Source of the DNA: Rhodoferax sp.
Lineage (GTDB): Bacteria > Pseudomonadota > Gammaproteobacteria > Burkholderiales > Burkholderiaceae_C
Assembly: GCF_023700745.1 (NCBI RefSeq)
Contig: NZ_JAMPYG010000007.1
Span: forward strand, 1-64,000
Direction: 5' to 3'
Length of the DNA stretch: 64,000 bases
The notes under the pieces are model-generated. The model worked only from the letters and a program-made list of their open reading frames with translations. It was not told the origin of the DNA and ran no database searches. Shown one piece after another: positions 11,177 to 21,617 of the stretch. The stretch's first letter is position 1; each line of letters begins with the position of its first letter. The translations under genes were made by a program, and so were the position numbers.

Positions 11177-11854
11177 TTACTTTCCGGCCGCTGTAGCTAC
11201 TTGATCTTGGGGTCCGACATCGATACCCAGGGCGTTAAGCTTGACCTCAACCAGACGGCGATACTCGGTACGCACGTCAAACAACCGATAGGCTTTTTCG
11301 TATTCGGCAACCGCCTTGGCCTTGTCACCTTGCAAGACCAGGACATCGCCTTTGCGATCAGCCACCAGCGCTTCAAAACTGGCTGGGTACGACATGTTCA
11401 GCAGCTTCAACGCTTCTTCAAAATTTTTGGATTCCAGTGAAATGGCGGCCAGGCGCAAGCGTGCCAGGGCCTGGTAGCCGGCGTCAGAGGACTGCTCTGC
11501 CACCCAGGCCAATGCAGCTTTGGCGGCATCAGGTTTTTCCAAGGTGATGTATTGTCTGGCCACCAGCAAGCCCGCTTGCTGGGCATAGGCCGTACCACCA
11601 AACTTGTCTTTCATGTCGCTGAAAACACGGTCCATGCGCGAGGCATCCGAGGCCAGCACAGCACGGTCCACTTCATCAAACAGCGCCGCCGCCTGCTGGG
11701 CCTGACTGCGTTGCCAGTAATTGTAAAAATTCCAGCTGGCAAATGCGCCCATGACAACGATCAGCACCCAGGTGATGATATTGCCGTATTGCTTCCAGAA
11801 ATGCTTGATCTGGTCAAGCTGTTCTTGTTCTTCAAGGTCTAATTGATTTGCCAT
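11177..11854 (-). CDS. YfgM-like tetratricopeptide membrane protein
   Basis: 225 residues: a short acidic cytoplasmic N-terminus (MANQLDLEEQEQLDQIKHFW), one membrane helix at about 24-44, and a periplasmic TPR-like helical domain. YfgM in E. coli is an ancillary subunit of the SecYEG translocon working with PpiD and has been linked to periplasmic chaperone hand-over. The gene is five bases upstream of bamB and 13 bases after hisS, the conserved neighbourhood, which supports the assignment beyond the low-complexity TPR similarity. No enzymatic motif is visible. Confidence 0.88.
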   Translation of the reverse strand: MANQLDLEEQEQLDQIKHFWKQYGNIITWVLIVVMGAFASWNFYNYWQRSQAQQAAALFDEVDRAVLASDASRMDRVFSDMKDKFGGTAYAQQAGLLVARQYITLEKPDAAKAALAWVAEQSSDAGYQALARLRLAAISLESKNFEEALKLLNMSYPASFEALVADRKGDVLVLQGDKAKAVAEYEKAYRLFDVRTEYRRLVEVKLNALGIDVGPQDQVATAAGK

Positions 11855-11867
11855 AAGAGGTATTTCG

Positions 11868-13178
11868 TTAAGCGGCTGATTGTAGGGTCGTGGCCCAGGT
11901 CGTCACATCGGCAAGTGAATGCAATTGCTGCGCGGCACTTGCATCGCGCAGAGGTTTCACCGTGACCTGATGGGCCTTGATTTCATCCTGGCCAAAAATC
12001 AGGGCAAAACGTGCGCCACTGGCATCTGCGCGTTTGAATTGACTCTTCATGCTGCCCATGGCCTCGCCCGTGCTGGTGTGCATCTGCACACTGACACCCG
12101 AAGCACGCAAGGCCTGCAGCGTGGACAACACCAGCGGCATGGCCTGAGCGTCGGTGACGATGGCATACGCATCCAATTGCGGCGCCACATCGGGCAAGCC
12201 TGCTCCTTTGGCCAGGGCCAGCACCCGGTCAACGCCGAGTGCCCAGCCCACAGCGGGTGCCGGCTTGCCGCCCAACTGTTCAAACAGATAGTCATAACGC
12301 CCACCCGCACACACCGTGCCCTGCGAACCGAGACGGTCGGTGGTGAACTCAAACACGGTCAGGTTGTAATAATCCATCCCGCGCACCAATCGCGGGTTGA
12401 TGGTGTAAGCCACCCCGTTCGCTTGCAGAATGTCAGTCAGTGTCCGGAAATGTGCCAGCGATTCAACCCCCAGAAAGTCAAGCAGTTTGGGTGCCGCCTC
12501 GACCAGCGCCTGCATGGCCGGGTTCTTGCTGTCCAGGATGCGCAACGGGTTGCTGTGCAAACGCCGCCTGGCGTCTTCATCGAGCAGTTCGGTGTGTTGC
12601 TCCAGATGGGCAATCAAGGCCTGGCGATGCTCGAGCCGCTCATGCACCTGTCCCAGGCTGTTGAGCTCCAGGCGCACATCGGTCAGCCCGATTTCCTGCC
12701 ACAGGGCATGGGCCATCAGAATCAGTTCGGCATCGACCTCGGGACCGGCAAAGCCCAACGCCTCCGCGCCGATCTGGTCAAATTGCCGGTAGCGGCCTTT
12801 TTGCGGGCGTTCATGGCGAAACATCGGCCCCATGTAGTACAGGCGCTTGCCACCGTCGTACAGCAGGTTGTGCTCCAGCGCCGCACGCACCACGCCTGCC
12901 GTGGCCTCGGGGCGCAGCGTCAGCGGATCGCCATTGAGCCGGTCCTCGAAACAGTACATTTCCTTCTCGACAATGTCCGTCACTTCGCCCAATCCCCGAA
13001 TGAACAAGGGCGTGCGCTCGACGATCGGGGTGCGGATATTGCGGTAAGCGTATCGGGCCATCAGGGCACGCACCTTGGCTTCGAGCCATTCGACGGCTGC
13101 CGAGTCTGGCGGCAGCACGTCGTTCATGCCTTTGACGGCGGTCAGTTTTTCTATTTTCGGAAGGATGGGTTCGGTCAT
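11868..13178 (-). CDS. hisS: Histidine-tRNA ligase
   Basis: 436-residue class II aminoacyl-tRNA synthetase. The N-terminal [11 protein letters not shown], motif 2 ([23 protein letters not shown]), the histidine-specific [15 protein letters not shown] and [13 protein letters not shown] are all present. A C-terminal anticodon-binding domain is also intact. This separates it clearly from the shorter paralogue HisZ at 3.4-4.5 kb. It lies 11 bases after ispG, and the ispG-hisS-yfgM-bamB-der order is a widely conserved operon. Confidence 0.97.
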   Translation of the reverse strand: MTEPILPKIEKLTAVKGMNDVLPPDSAAVEWLEAKVRALMARYAYRNIRTPIVERTPLFIRGLGEVTDIVEKEMYCFEDRLNGDPLTLRPEATAGVVRAALEHNLLYDGGKRLYYMGPMFRHERPQKGRYRQFDQIGAEALGFAGPEVDAELILMAHALWQEIGLTDVRLELNSLGQVHERLEHRQALIAHLEQHTELLDEDARRRLHSNPLRILDSKNPAMQALVEAAPKLLDFLGVESLAHFRTLTDILQANGVAYTINPRLVRGMDYYNLTVFEFTTDRLGSQGTVCAGGRYDYLFEQLGGKPAPAVGWALGVDRVLALAKGAGLPDVAPQLDAYAIVTDAQAMPLVLSTLQALRASGVSVQMHTSTGEAMGSMKSQFKRADASGARFALIFGQDEIKAHQVTVKPLRDASAAQQLHSLADVTTWATTLQSAA

Positions 13179-13189
13179 GACAATTCAAA

Positions 13190-14461
13190 TCAAGGCGTGA
13201 CGGCCGCTGGCACGCCATAGCGCTTTTCGACATAGTTTTCAACAATCACCTGAAACTCCTGGGCTATTCGATCACCGCGCAGAGTCATGTGTTTTTCGCC
13301 ATCGATGAAGACCGGCGCGGCGGGCGCCTCACCGGTACCCGGCAGGCTGATGCCGATATCGGCCTGCTTGCTTTCTCCGGGGCCGTTCACAATGCAGCCC
13401 ATGACGGCCACTTTCATCTTTTCAACACCAGGGTATTTGCTGCGCCAGACAGGCATCTGGGCGCGCAGGAAACCTTCAATCTGCTGCGTCAACTCCTGAA
13501 ATGTGGTGCTGGTGGTGCGGCCACATCCCGGGCAGGCCGTGACGCTGGGCACAAAGGAGCGGAGTTCCAGGGATTGCAGGATCTCTGACGCGATCACGAC
13601 CTCCTGGGTGCGCGACTCGCCCGGCTGCGGCGTCAAGGAGACGCGGATGGTGTCACCAATCCCCTCTTGCAACAAAATGGACAACGCCGCGGCCGATGCC
13701 ACCGCCCCTTTGGTCCCCATGCCCGCCTCGGTCAGGCCCAGGTGCAAGGCATAGGTGCTGCGCCTGGCCAGCTCCCGATAGACCGAAATCAGATCCTGCA
13801 CACCGCTGACTTTGCAGGACAGGATGATCTGGTCCGGATTCAAGCCCAGATTGACCGCCTGTTGCGCCGAATCCAGCGCCGACGTGATGAGCGCTTCGTA
13901 CATCACCGGTTTGGCGCCCCAGGGCGTGCTGCGACGGCTGTTTTGATCCATCAAGTCCGCCAGCAACTCCTGATCCAGACTCCCCCAATTAACCCCAATG
14001 CGAACCGCCTTGTTCCAGCGGATGGCCGCTTCGATCATCACGCCAAACTGGCGATCGTGCTTGTCGCCCTTGCCCACATTGCCGGGATTGATCCGGTACT
14101 TGGACAGGGCCTGGGCGCACTCCGGGTAATCGGTCAGCAGCCGGTGGCCGTTGTAATGGAAGTCGCCAACCAGGGGCACATCAATGCCCATGCGATCAAG
14201 TTGCTCGCGAATCGGCGCCACAGCCTGGGCCGCCTCGGGCGTGTTGACGGTCAGGCGGACCAGTTCTGAGCCGGCCAGGGCCAGCTCCTTGACCTGGATC
14301 GCCGTGCCAATGACGTCGACAGTATCGGTATTGGTCATGGACTGGACCCGCACTGGCGCGTCGCCGCCCACGGTCACACACCGGTTGCCCCAGACGATTC
14401 GAGCCTGACGTGAGCGACGCGGCGCTGCACCGGCCATGGCAATGGGCTGCTCTTCTTGCAT
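13190..14461 (-). CDS. ispG: 4-hydroxy-3-methylbut-2-enyl diphosphate synthase
   Basis: 423-residue iron-sulfur enzyme of the MEP isoprenoid pathway that reduces MEcPP to HMBPP. The N-terminal TIM barrel starts near [20 protein letters not shown]. The C-terminal [4Fe-4S] domain shows its cysteines in [10 protein letters not shown] and [10 protein letters not shown]. The ATG overlaps the rodZ stop by one base (TAATG), so translation is coupled. The length is at the upper end of the proteobacterial range. Confidence 0.96.
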   Translation of the reverse strand: MQEEQPIAMAGAAPRRSRQARIVWGNRCVTVGGDAPVRVQSMTNTDTVDVIGTAIQVKELALAGSELVRLTVNTPEAAQAVAPIREQLDRMGIDVPLVGDFHYNGHRLLTDYPECAQALSKYRINPGNVGKGDKHDRQFGVMIEAAIRWNKAVRIGVNWGSLDQELLADLMDQNSRRSTPWGAKPVMYEALITSALDSAQQAVNLGLNPDQIILSCKVSGVQDLISVYRELARRSTYALHLGLTEAGMGTKGAVASAAALSILLQEGIGDTIRVSLTPQPGESRTQEVVIASEILQSLELRSFVPSVTACPGCGRTTSTTFQELTQQIEGFLRAQMPVWRSKYPGVEKMKVAVMGCIVNGPGESKQADIGISLPGTGEAPAAPVFIDGEKHMTLRGDRIAQEFQVIVENYVEKRYGVPAAVTP

Positions 14462-15318
14462 TACTTCACCTCAAATCGAGCCACGTTGGCCTTGGACATG
14501 GCAGTTACATCAAGACGCTGGCCGCGAACGCTCACCTCCACCGCATCCGCTCGCCCCAGCACCACCGACAAGGGCAATGGGCCCTTCAATCGGACCTGCT
14601 CACCGGGTTCCAGTATTTTGCGCAATTGCAGTCCACCCTGGGCATCCGTGACCTCTACCCAGGAAGCGCCGCGGGATTGCAGCATCAGAATGGCGGGAGC
14701 CTCATCTGTGGCGGCCACAGGTTGCTCGGCTGGCATTGTCGCGATCTGTGCCACGGGCGAGAGTGGCGCTGGCGAGGCCACAACGGGGCTCGCGACAGGA
14801 TCGGCCACCGGTTCGATACGCAGCACATCGGGAACTGCTGGCGCCTGGTCGGTTGTCACTTCTGCAAACCTGTTTTCAGGCAAAAGAAAAAGCACCAAAA
14901 CCCCCAACAACAGCAGTGCCACCGTCAGACCCAAAGGACTGGTCAACCGGTTTTTGTGCTGCAGACCAAAGTCAACCCCAACTGTTTTGAACGTTGTATT
15001 CAATCCAGCCACATCGCTCTTGAACCGGGGGAGTTCAGAATGAGGCAAAGCCGCCATGATCGGTGCCGGATCGACCTTCAACACCCGGCACACGCTGGCT
15101 GCCAGGGCCCGTGTAAAAACCAGATCGGACAAGACCTCATGGCGATCGGCTTCCAGTGCTTCGAGCTTGAGCACTGGCACTTTCAGTGTTACAGCCAAAG
15201 CGTCGATATGCAGCCCTTGGGCCTCACGTGCAGTTTTTAGTAAAGCACCCGCCGAGGCTGTACTGAGCACAGCATCAGCGGTCTGCTGAGGTTGATCCAT
15301 CGGATATTTCTCACTCAT
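14461..15318 (-). CDS. rodZ: RodZ-like helix-turn-helix membrane protein
   Basis: 285 residues. A cytoplasmic helix-turn-helix domain (about 22-80, beginning [19 protein letters not shown]) is followed by a linker. One membrane helix (about 128-148, [17 protein letters not shown]), an Ala/Pro/Val-rich periplasmic stretch and a C-terminal DUF4115 beta domain come next ([23 protein letters not shown]). RodZ links MreB filaments to the elongation machinery and shapes the cell. Start ATG 15318 is used; a second in-frame ATG lies at 15300. It overlaps the 3' end of pilW and the start of ispG, so it is fully embedded in the operon. Confidence 0.88.
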   Translation of the reverse strand: MSEKYPMDQPQQTADAVLSTASAGALLKTAREAQGLHIDALAVTLKVPVLKLEALEADRHEVLSDLVFTRALAASVCRVLKVDPAPIMAALPHSELPRFKSDVAGLNTTFKTVGVDFGLQHKNRLTSPLGLTVALLLLGVLVLFLLPENRFAEVTTDQAPAVPDVLRIEPVADPVASPVVASPAPLSPVAQIATMPAEQPVAATDEAPAILMLQSRGASWVEVTDAQGGLQLRKILEPGEQVRLKGPLPLSVVLGRADAVEVSVRGQRLDVTAMSKANVARFEVK

Positions 15319-16144
15319 CAAATGCGCCGCGTCGGTAAGCGGAAGCTTCTTTGGACTGCGGGAAACGTTTTTCCAGCTGGGTTGCCAACTGCATCATGGC
15401 GACACGGTCAGCCATTTGTTGTTCAACCTTGATACCAAGCCAAAGTGACTCCGCATTGGACCATTGGCTATTGTTGAGGCGGCGAATATAAAACTGTGCG
15501 CGTGCGAAATCAGCGTTTTGAAACAGCAGGTTCGCCAGGTTGTAGCCGGTGACGGGATTCGCGGCATCGTACTCGTAGGATTTGAGCAGGCTCTGTTCTG
15601 CGTCCCGGCGCAGCCCTGCCCTGATCTGGCACAGGCCCTGGGCCATGTAGGTTTTGGCGCGCTCACCATAATTGGGATTGGCCAAAGCCACCGAAAAATC
15701 AGCCAGGGCTTCCGGGTAGCGTGCCTGCTGGCACCTCAGCCAGCCAAGGTTGTGCAAAATATTGGGGTCGCGGGGCTGCACCGCGAGCGCCTTCAGAAAA
15801 CTGTCCTGGGCCAGTGTCAATTCGTTGAGGCGCATGTAAATCAAACCGCGCAAACTGTAGGCATCGGCAAAGCCAGGGTCGGCCGCCAACGCCAGCTTGA
15901 CTTCATCCAGCGCAATCGTGGTCTTGCCCTGCTCCAGATAACCCAGGGCCAGTTCCACCCGGATGCGCGCCCTTTTGCGCGCGCTGGTTTCATCCGAATC
16001 GGTGACCAGGTCCGGACGACTGGCGCCGGTCTGACCTGAATCCGGCGCACTGGCACAGCCCGTCAAAACTGCAATGCCGAACAGCGCCATGAGCGGCCAC
16101 AGCGGCCAGCAGCCAGGCTTCCCCAAAACACGGACACATTTCAT
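15311..16144 (-). CDS. pilW: Type IV pilus biogenesis lipoprotein PilW/PilF
   Basis: 277-residue TPR lipoprotein. The signal peptide ends at lipobox LTGC (Cys about 30), followed by about six TPR helices, for example [29 protein letters not shown] repeats. This family (PilF in Pseudomonas, PilW in Neisseria) is the outer-membrane pilotin for the PilQ secretin. In many proteobacteria it sits between rlmN and rodZ exactly as here. ATG 16144 overlaps the rlmN stop (ATGA). No other pilus gene is in the window. Confidence 0.87.
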   Translation of the reverse strand: MKCVRVLGKPGCWPLWPLMALFGIAVLTGCASAPDSGQTGASRPDLVTDSDETSARKRARIRVELALGYLEQGKTTIALDEVKLALAADPGFADAYSLRGLIYMRLNELTLAQDSFLKALAVQPRDPNILHNLGWLRCQQARYPEALADFSVALANPNYGERAKTYMAQGLCQIRAGLRRDAEQSLLKSYEYDAANPVTGYNLANLLFQNADFARAQFYIRRLNNSQWSNAESLWLGIKVEQQMADRVAMMQLATQLEKRFPQSKEASAYRRGAFDE

Positions 16145-17289
16145 ACGCTTGATCCTTCGACCTGGGCGCCTGGGGTCTGAGGAGTTGGCGCACGCAAGTT
16201 TCTGTTGCGCTCCATGCGCACCATCACCCGGGTCCGATCCTTGACGTCACCTGCCAGTTGCCCACAGGCCGCATCAATATCGTCCCCGCGGGTTTTACGA
16301 ATGGTGGTTGTGATACCGGCGTCATTCAAGATCCTGGCAAAGGCCTGCACGCGTTCCGGCCTGGAACGCAACAGACCCGAAGCCGGGAAAGGGTTAAACG
16401 GTATCAGGTTGAGCTTGCACCAAGCTCCCGGGTGGGCGTGGATACGCTCCACCAATTGGCGGGCACAGGCATCGGAATCATTCACACCATCCAGCATGCA
16501 GTACTCGAGCGTGATGAAGTCACGCGGCGCGTAAGCCAGATAGCGATGGCATGCCGCAATCAACTGCGCCAATGGGTATTTCAGGTTCAGCGGCACCAGG
16601 GTGTCGCGTAGCGCATCGTTGGGCGCATGCAAGGACACCGCGAGCGCCACCGGGCAATCTTGCGCGAGCCGGTCGATCATCGGCACAATCCCAGAAGTCG
16701 ACACCGTCACCCGACGCCGGGACAAACCGTAAGCATGGTCATCGAGCATCACGCGCAGTGCCGGAACCAGTGCGTTGTAGTTCTGCAGGGGCTCACCCAT
16801 GCCCATCATGACCACATTGGAAATCACGCGCTCATCACACTTGAGGTGCTGGCGTAAAAAATGTTCTGCAAACCAGAGCTGGGCAACGATCTCACCAGTG
16901 GTGAGATTGCGACTGAAACCCTGGTGACCGGTAGAACAAAACCGGCAGCCGACGGCGCAACCGGCCTGGGACGACACACACAGGGTGCCACGATCGGATT
17001 CAGGGATAAACACGGCCTCGACAGCATTGCCATCGCCCACGTCAAAGAGCCATTTGATGGTGCCGTCTGCCGACATGTGCTGCGAGACCACGGGCATGGC
17101 CTTGATGCACGCGACACCCTTGAGTTTTTCACGCAGCGACTTGGCCAGATCACTCATGTCATCAAACTGGCTGGCCCCTTTTTGATGTATCCAGCGAAAC
17201 AGTTGGACGGCGCGAAAACGCTTTTCCCCCAACCGCTCGCAAAAGACGGTCAAGCCTTCAAGATCGAAATCAAGCAGATTAACCGTCAT
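16141..17289 (-). CDS. rlmN: Dual-specificity RNA methyltransferase RlmN
   Basis: 382-residue radical SAM enzyme that methylates C2 of A2503 in 23S rRNA and of A37 in some tRNAs. The radical SAM cluster motif is CAVGCRFC, followed by STG. The C-terminal catalytic cysteine lies in [13 protein letters not shown] and the first catalytic Cys is expected in MLDGVND-adjacent sequence. GEPLQNY and VNDS motifs are typical. Eight bases separate it from the ndk stop. Confidence 0.96.
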   Translation of the reverse strand: MTVNLLDFDLEGLTVFCERLGEKRFRAVQLFRWIHQKGASQFDDMSDLAKSLREKLKGVACIKAMPVVSQHMSADGTIKWLFDVGDGNAVEAVFIPESDRGTLCVSSQAGCAVGCRFCSTGHQGFSRNLTTGEIVAQLWFAEHFLRQHLKCDERVISNVVMMGMGEPLQNYNALVPALRVMLDDHAYGLSRRRVTVSTSGIVPMIDRLAQDCPVALAVSLHAPNDALRDTLVPLNLKYPLAQLIAACHRYLAYAPRDFITLEYCMLDGVNDSDACARQLVERIHAHPGAWCKLNLIPFNPFPASGLLRSRPERVQAFARILNDAGITTTIRKTRGDDIDAACGQLAGDVKDRTRVMVRMERNRNLRAPTPQTPGAQVEGSSV

Positions 17290-17297
17290 GCCTGGTA

Positions 17298-17723
17298 TTA
17301 ACGTGAGTAAACGTTCATGCCAGCGAAGAAAAACGCGATTTCCACAGCGGCGGTTTCAGCCGCATCGGAGCCGTGCACGGCGTTGGCGTCAATGCTGTCG
17401 GCAAAATCAGCGCGGATGGTGCCGGGAGCCGCTTTTTTAGGGTCGGTCGCGCCCATCAGGTCACGGTGCCTCAAAACCGCATTTTCACCTTCCAGTGCCT
17501 GGATCATGACCGGGCCGGAAACCATGAAATCCACCAGATCCTTGAAGAAGGGACGGGCTTTGTGAACAGCATAAAAAGCCTCAGCTTCGCCACGCGACAA
17601 ATGGGCCATTTTGGCGGCCACAATTTTCAGGCCGGCTGCTTCAAAACGGGCGTAAATTTGTCCGATCACGTTTTTGGCAACGGCATCGGGCTTGATGATG
17701 GAAAGAGTGCGTTCGATAGTCAT
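17298..17723 (-). CDS. ndk: Nucleoside diphosphate kinase
   Basis: 141-residue enzyme transferring the gamma-phosphate between nucleoside triphosphates and diphosphates. The phospho-histidine lies in [12 protein letters not shown] near residue 118, and the N-terminal [15 protein letters not shown] is diagnostic. Length is normal. It is the first gene of the long minus-strand series that runs to metC. A TTGACA-containing promoter candidate lies directly upstream (separate entry) and AGGA precedes the ATG. Confidence 0.97.
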   Translation of the reverse strand: MTIERTLSIIKPDAVAKNVIGQIYARFEAAGLKIVAAKMAHLSRGEAEAFYAVHKARPFFKDLVDFMVSGPVMIQALEGENAVLRHRDLMGATDPKKAAPGTIRADFADSIDANAVHGSDAAETAAVEIAFFFAGMNVYSR

Positions 17724-17735
17724 GATTATTCCTGG

Positions 17736-17763
17736 TAAATGTAATTTTTGAGCAATTTGTCAA
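17736..17763 (-). promoter_or_regulatory. Candidate sigma-70 promoter of ndk
   Basis: On the minus strand a perfect TTGACA (17758-17763) is followed, after 16 bases, by CATTTA (17736-17741), a poor -10. The region between is AT-rich and lies 12 bases before the ndk start. The -35 is convincing but the -10 is not, so the exact transcription start is uncertain. Confidence 0.4.
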
Positions 17764-17837
17764 ACCTTGGATGTTAACCTGATCTGGTCCATCTGGCCGG
17801 CACCACCGGGATGCATCCATGACCATTCTGGGCCAAT

Positions 17838-18995
17838 TCAACGGCCCTTGCCAATGCGTCTTGCACCTGAAGAACCGGAACCGGCACCGCGTTTGCTGCC
17901 CTGCTCCTGTCTTTGGCGGGTATAACTGTCGGCCCCGATATAGCCGAAATTCGTTTTTAGCGGATCTGGCTGGGAGTTATTGGCGGCATTGGTGCCAGCA
18001 TTGGGCTTGTTGCCGCGGCCAGTCGGGCTGCGTCCGGCTGGGCGACGACCACGCAAGGGCGGACGTGGTGTACGCTCACGCGCCATACCCTCTTCAGCGA
18101 CAGGATTTGCGGCATCTGCCAAGGCTGCAGATACAGAATTTCTTGCTTTTTGCGTCAAAGAATTGATGTCACCGGCATCCAGTTCCATCCAGGCACCACG
18201 CTTGAGTCCGCGCGGCAATACCATGGCACCGTAGCGAATCCGTATCAAACGACTCACGGCATGGCCAACGGCTTCAAACATTCGGCGCACTTCGCGATTG
18301 CGCCCCTCAGAGATAGTGACCCTGTACCAGCAGTTCGAACCCTCGCCACCGCCCTCTTCGATCGAACCAAAATTAGCCATGCCGTCATCCAGCCTGACAC
18401 CTTCCAGCAGGCGCTTTTTTTCCTCCTGATCAAGAGCACCCAGTACCCGCACGGCATATTCACGCTCCAGCCCAAAACGCGGGTGCATCAGGTTGTTGGC
18501 CAACTCACCCGAACTGGTGAACAGCAGCAGGCCTTCGGTGTTGAGGTCGAGACGGCCGACAGACTGCCATTTACCCTGAAACAGCTTGGGTAACTTGCGA
18601 AACACAGTGGGCCGGTTTTGCGGATCATCGTTGGACACGACTTCACCAGCCGGCTTGTGGTAGGCAATCACGCGTGCCGGCGGCGGCTCGATCCGGAAAC
18701 GGATCGGTTTGCCGTTCACTTTGACATGGTCACCAAATTGCACCCGTTGGCCAATATGTGCAGGCTCGTTGTTGACCGTGATGCGACCTTCCATGATCAG
18801 CTGCTCCATCTCCAGACGGGATCCCATGCCGGCCTGGGCCAACACCTTGTGCAGCTTGGGTGATTCTGGCTGAGGGGCCAGCACCCGCTTGAGGGGGTGA
18901 GCAACTGTTTGTGTGTCTTCTGCGTCAAATTGCCCCGAAACCACATCTTCGAACCGGATAACCGTGGTCTGCGGGTTTGACTCTTCGTGTTTCAT
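17838..18995 (-). CDS. rluB: 23S rRNA pseudouridine synthase RluB
   Basis: 385 residues with an S4 RNA-binding domain (about 47-95, [21 protein letters not shown]) and an RsuA-type catalytic domain whose aspartate lies in [14 protein letters not shown]. RluB modifies U2605 of 23S rRNA. A basic Arg/Gly/Pro-rich C-terminal tail of roughly 90 residues ([15 protein letters not shown] and onward) extends past the catalytic core, as in many proteobacterial RluB proteins, and probably binds RNA. The start overlaps the scpB stop by four bases (ATGA). Confidence 0.92.
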   Translation of the reverse strand: MKHEESNPQTTVIRFEDVVSGQFDAEDTQTVAHPLKRVLAPQPESPKLHKVLAQAGMGSRLEMEQLIMEGRITVNNEPAHIGQRVQFGDHVKVNGKPIRFRIEPPPARVIAYHKPAGEVVSNDDPQNRPTVFRKLPKLFQGKWQSVGRLDLNTEGLLLFTSSGELANNLMHPRFGLEREYAVRVLGALDQEEKKRLLEGVRLDDGMANFGSIEEGGGEGSNCWYRVTISEGRNREVRRMFEAVGHAVSRLIRIRYGAMVLPRGLKRGAWMELDAGDINSLTQKARNSVSAALADAANPVAEEGMARERTPRPPLRGRRPAGRSPTGRGNKPNAGTNAANNSQPDPLKTNFGYIGADSYTRQRQEQGSKRGAGSGSSGARRIGKGR

Positions 18996-19654
18996 CTTGA
19001 TTCCTTTGACTCCAAATTCAACTCTCGCACCATGACCTCAACCGTATTGGCGTCTTCAGCCCAGTTCAACTCGGGCGTAGCAACCATGGTCTCATGGCCT
19101 TCACTTGCCTCCAGCGCACGCCCCAAGCCCTCAAAAGCCGAACCCGGTGCATCCAGCACGGGCAATTGGTCCAGTGAAGACAAACTCAGGTCATCCAGAA
19201 ACTGGCGCGTGGTGGCAAACAGCGCTGGCCGTCCGACCGTATCGCGATGGCCGATCACTTCAATCCAGCCCCGGTCTTCGAGTTGCTTGATCGTCAACGA
19301 ATTGACGGTGACGCCCCGAATGTCCTCGATATCACCCCGGGTGACCGGCTGGCGGTAGGCAATGATGGCCAGGGTCTCGAGGGTTGCACGGGCGTAGCGG
19401 GGAGGTTTTTCCGGGTACAGGCGATCCAGATAAATCCGCATTTCTGCACAACTCTGAAAGCGCCAGCCACTGGCCAGCTCCACCAGCTCAACGCCACGCT
19501 GCGACCAGTCCTGTTGCAATTGATTCAATAAAAGACGAATCTCGGCCTGGCTATGCTCCTGCTCCAAAAGAAGCTGCATGTCACGCAGGGACATGGGCTG
19601 TTGGGCACAAACCAAGGCGGCTTCAAGAATGCACTTGGCATCCAGCGTTTTCAT
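18992..19654 (-). CDS. scpB: Segregation and condensation protein ScpB
   Basis: 220-residue tandem winged-helix kleisin-partner protein of the SMC-ScpAB condensin. The core segment [29 protein letters not shown] is highly conserved in the family and is present. The tail after about residue 165 is acidic and variable. It is directly coupled to rluB, the usual scpB-rluB arrangement. scpA is not in the window, so it is either elsewhere or beyond the limits. Confidence 0.93.
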   Translation of the reverse strand: MKTLDAKCILEAALVCAQQPMSLRDMQLLLEQEHSQAEIRLLLNQLQQDWSQRGVELVELASGWRFQSCAEMRIYLDRLYPEKPPRYARATLETLAIIAYRQPVTRGDIEDIRGVTVNSLTIKQLEDRGWIEVIGHRDTVGRPALFATTRQFLDDLSLSSLDQLPVLDAPGSAFEGLGRALEASEGHETMVATPELNWAEDANTVEVMVRELNLESKESR

Positions 19655-19775
19655 GGTGTCGTCGTATTGAAAATAAGATGTCCAAAGAACATCAAGGCAA
19701 AGAATGGATGACGCGTAACAAGCCGAGCGAGCTATCGGTGACGCAGACGCTGTTCAAGGCAACTGAAACCAGCGT

Positions 19776-20792
19776 TTAAATATCGCTTTGATTGTACTTG
19801 AGACCCAGGCTGCGCAGCGCCGTCGAAAAATCAGGGGGTAGATCGGAGGTAAAAGACAGCGCCTGCCGGGTGACAGGGTGCACAAAAGCGAGCCGGTACG
19901 CATGCAGGGCTTGTCTTGTCATGCCCAGGCCCATGGTGCCACCGTACAGCGCGTCGCCGAGCAAGGGATGCCTGAGTTGCATCATGTGCACCCTGATCTG
20001 ATGGGTGCGCCCGGTATGCAGGGTGCATTGCACCAGACAGGCCTGGGCGGCATTGGACAAGAGTGCAAAATCGGTGCGGGCCGGTTTACCCGGGTGGAGA
20101 TCCAGATCAACCGCTGCCATGCGCAGCCGATTCACCGGGTCACGGCCAATGGCTGCATCCACCACGCGCCTGGCGGCGCCAGACCAGGCCCCCTGGCCAA
20201 TGGCCAGGTACTGGCGTTTCACTTCCCGCGCGGCAATGGCGCGCACCAGCGCGTCCATGACCGGCCGGCTGCGCGCCACCACCATCAGGCCACTGGTCTC
20301 CTTGTCAAGGCGGTGCACAATGCCGGCGCGCGGCAGATCAAAGGCTTGGGGGTCATAAGCCAGCAGCCCGTTCATCAGGGTACCGGACCAATTGCCTGGC
20401 GCCGGATGCACCACCAGACCGGCGGGTTTGTTGATCACGAGCAAATGCGCGTCAACATAAACCACATCGAGCATCATGGCTTCTGCCTTGAAGGCCTGGC
20501 TTTGCGGGGTTGGACGCAACTCAATCAAGCCCACATCCGATACCCTGACCTTATGCGATGCCTTGACCAGCACCTGCCCGTTGACCCGGACACTGCCAGC
20601 CTCAATGAGTTGCTGCAAATAGTTGCGTGAAAACTCTGGCACCAATTCAACCAGGGCGCGATCCAATCGCATACCATGGTGGGCAACCGTAAAAACCAGG
20701 TTCCGCTGCTCTGCTTGTGGCTCCAGCACAGAGGCGCCATCGAGTTCATCCAGGGACAGGGTGCCCGATATAATTAAATCTGTTTTGTTCAA
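19776..20792 (-). CDS. rluD: 23S rRNA pseudouridine synthase RluD
   Basis: 338 residues: an S4 domain (about 40-95, MRLDRALVELVPEFSRNYLQQLI), then the RluA-type catalytic domain with the aspartate in GIVHRLDKETSGLMVVAR. RluD makes pseudouridines in helix 69 of 23S rRNA. The start is uncertain. The frame opens with TTG at 20792, 14 bases from the bamD start on the other strand. The next candidate is GTG 20729 and the first internal ATG is at residue 41. The bamD -10 element lies inside these first codons. Confidence 0.92.
   Translation of the reverse strand: MNKTDLIISGTLSLDELDGASVLEPQAEQRNLVFTVAHHGMRLDRALVELVPEFSRNYLQQLIEAGSVRVNGQVLVKASHKVRVSDVGLIELRPTPQSQAFKAEAMMLDVVYVDAHLLVINKPAGLVVHPAPGNWSGTLMNGLLAYDPQAFDLPRAGIVHRLDKETSGLMVVARSRPVMDALVRAIAAREVKRQYLAIGQGAWSGAARRVVDAAIGRDPVNRLRMAAVDLDLHPGKPARTDFALLSNAAQACLVQCTLHTGRTHQIRVHMMQLRHPLLGDALYGGTMGLGMTRQALHAYRLAFVHPVTRQALSFTSDLPPDFSTALRSLGLKYNQSDI
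20769..20774 (+). promoter_or_regulatory. Candidate -10 element of the bamD promoter
   Basis: A perfect TATAAT lies 32 bases before the bamD ATG. The -35 is poor (TTCATC at 20745-20750 with an 18-base spacer). The element sits within the first codons of divergent rluD. Confidence 0.45.
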
Positions 20793-20806
20793 GAAAGTCT
20801 TTCGCT

Positions 20807-21613
20807 ATGCCTCATGCCAAATTATCTGCCCTCTGCGTCCGGATGTTGGCGGCTGGCGTTGTTTTCCTGAGCGCTTGCGCCACCACGGTGACGGACCCCA
20901 CTGCAGAATGGAGTCCCAACAAGATTTACGCCGAGGCCAAGGACGAACTCAGCGTAGGGGCGTACGACAAGGCCGTCACCCTCTTTGAGAAACTGGAAGG
21001 CCGCGCGGCAGGAACACCGCTCGCCCAACAGGCACAACTCGACAAGGCCTATGCCCACTACAAGGCTGGCGAGCCGGTGCTGGCAATCGCCACGCTGGAC
21101 CGCTTCATCAAACTGCACCCTGCTAGTCCGGCGCTGGACTACGCCCTTTACCTCAAAGGCATTGTCAATTTCAATGATGATCTGGGTTTGTTCTCCGGTT
21201 TGACACGTCAGGACCTGGCCGAACGCGATCAGAAAGCAGCCAAGGATTCGTTTGAGTCGTTCAAGGAATTGGTGAATCGCTTTCCCGACTCGCGTTACAC
21301 CCCAGAAGCGAGCCAACGCATGAATTACATCGTGAACTCCCTGGCGCAATCAGAAGTGCACGTGGCACGCTACTATTTTGCACGCGGTGCTTATCTGGCG
21401 GCAATCAATCGGGCCCAAACCGCTCTTGCAGACTACCAGGGGGTTCCAGCCCTCGAAGAAGCCCTGTTTATCATGGTCAAATCCTATGATGCGCTGGGAA
21501 TGACCACACTGCGCGACGACAGCTTGCGTGTGCTTGAAAAAAATTACCCGCAAACCCCTTATCTGGTGCACGGTTTCAAACCCAGAAATGACCCTTGGTG
21601 GAAGATCTGGTAA
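20807..21613 (+). CDS. bamD: Outer membrane assembly lipoprotein BamD
   Basis: 268-residue essential BAM-complex lipoprotein. The signal peptide ends at lipobox LSAC (Cys about 24). The mature part contains five TPR-like repeats starting at WSPNKIYAEAKDELSVGAYDKAVTLFEKLE and including YALYLKGIVNF and FPDSRYTPEASQRM, which are BamD signatures. Start ATG 20807 is used; ATG 20843 would still leave a usable signal peptide. The gene is divergent from rluD, the usual rluD/bamD arrangement in proteobacteria. Confidence 0.95.
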   Translation: MPHAKLSALCVRMLAAGVVFLSACATTVTDPTAEWSPNKIYAEAKDELSVGAYDKAVTLFEKLEGRAAGTPLAQQAQLDKAYAHYKAGEPVLAIATLDRFIKLHPASPALDYALYLKGIVNFNDDLGLFSGLTRQDLAERDQKAAKDSFESFKELVNRFPDSRYTPEASQRMNYIVNSLAQSEVHVARYYFARGAYLAAINRAQTALADYQGVPALEEALFIMVKSYDALGMTTLRDDSLRVLEKNYPQTPYLVHGFKPRNDPWWKIW

Positions 21614-21617
21614 CTGC

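Noticed and set aside
19679-19779. 33-codon plus-strand frame between scpB and rluD
   Set aside because: It has an ATG and a protein-like composition but no ribosome-binding site and no family I know; it ends overlapping the rluD stop. Too short to support.
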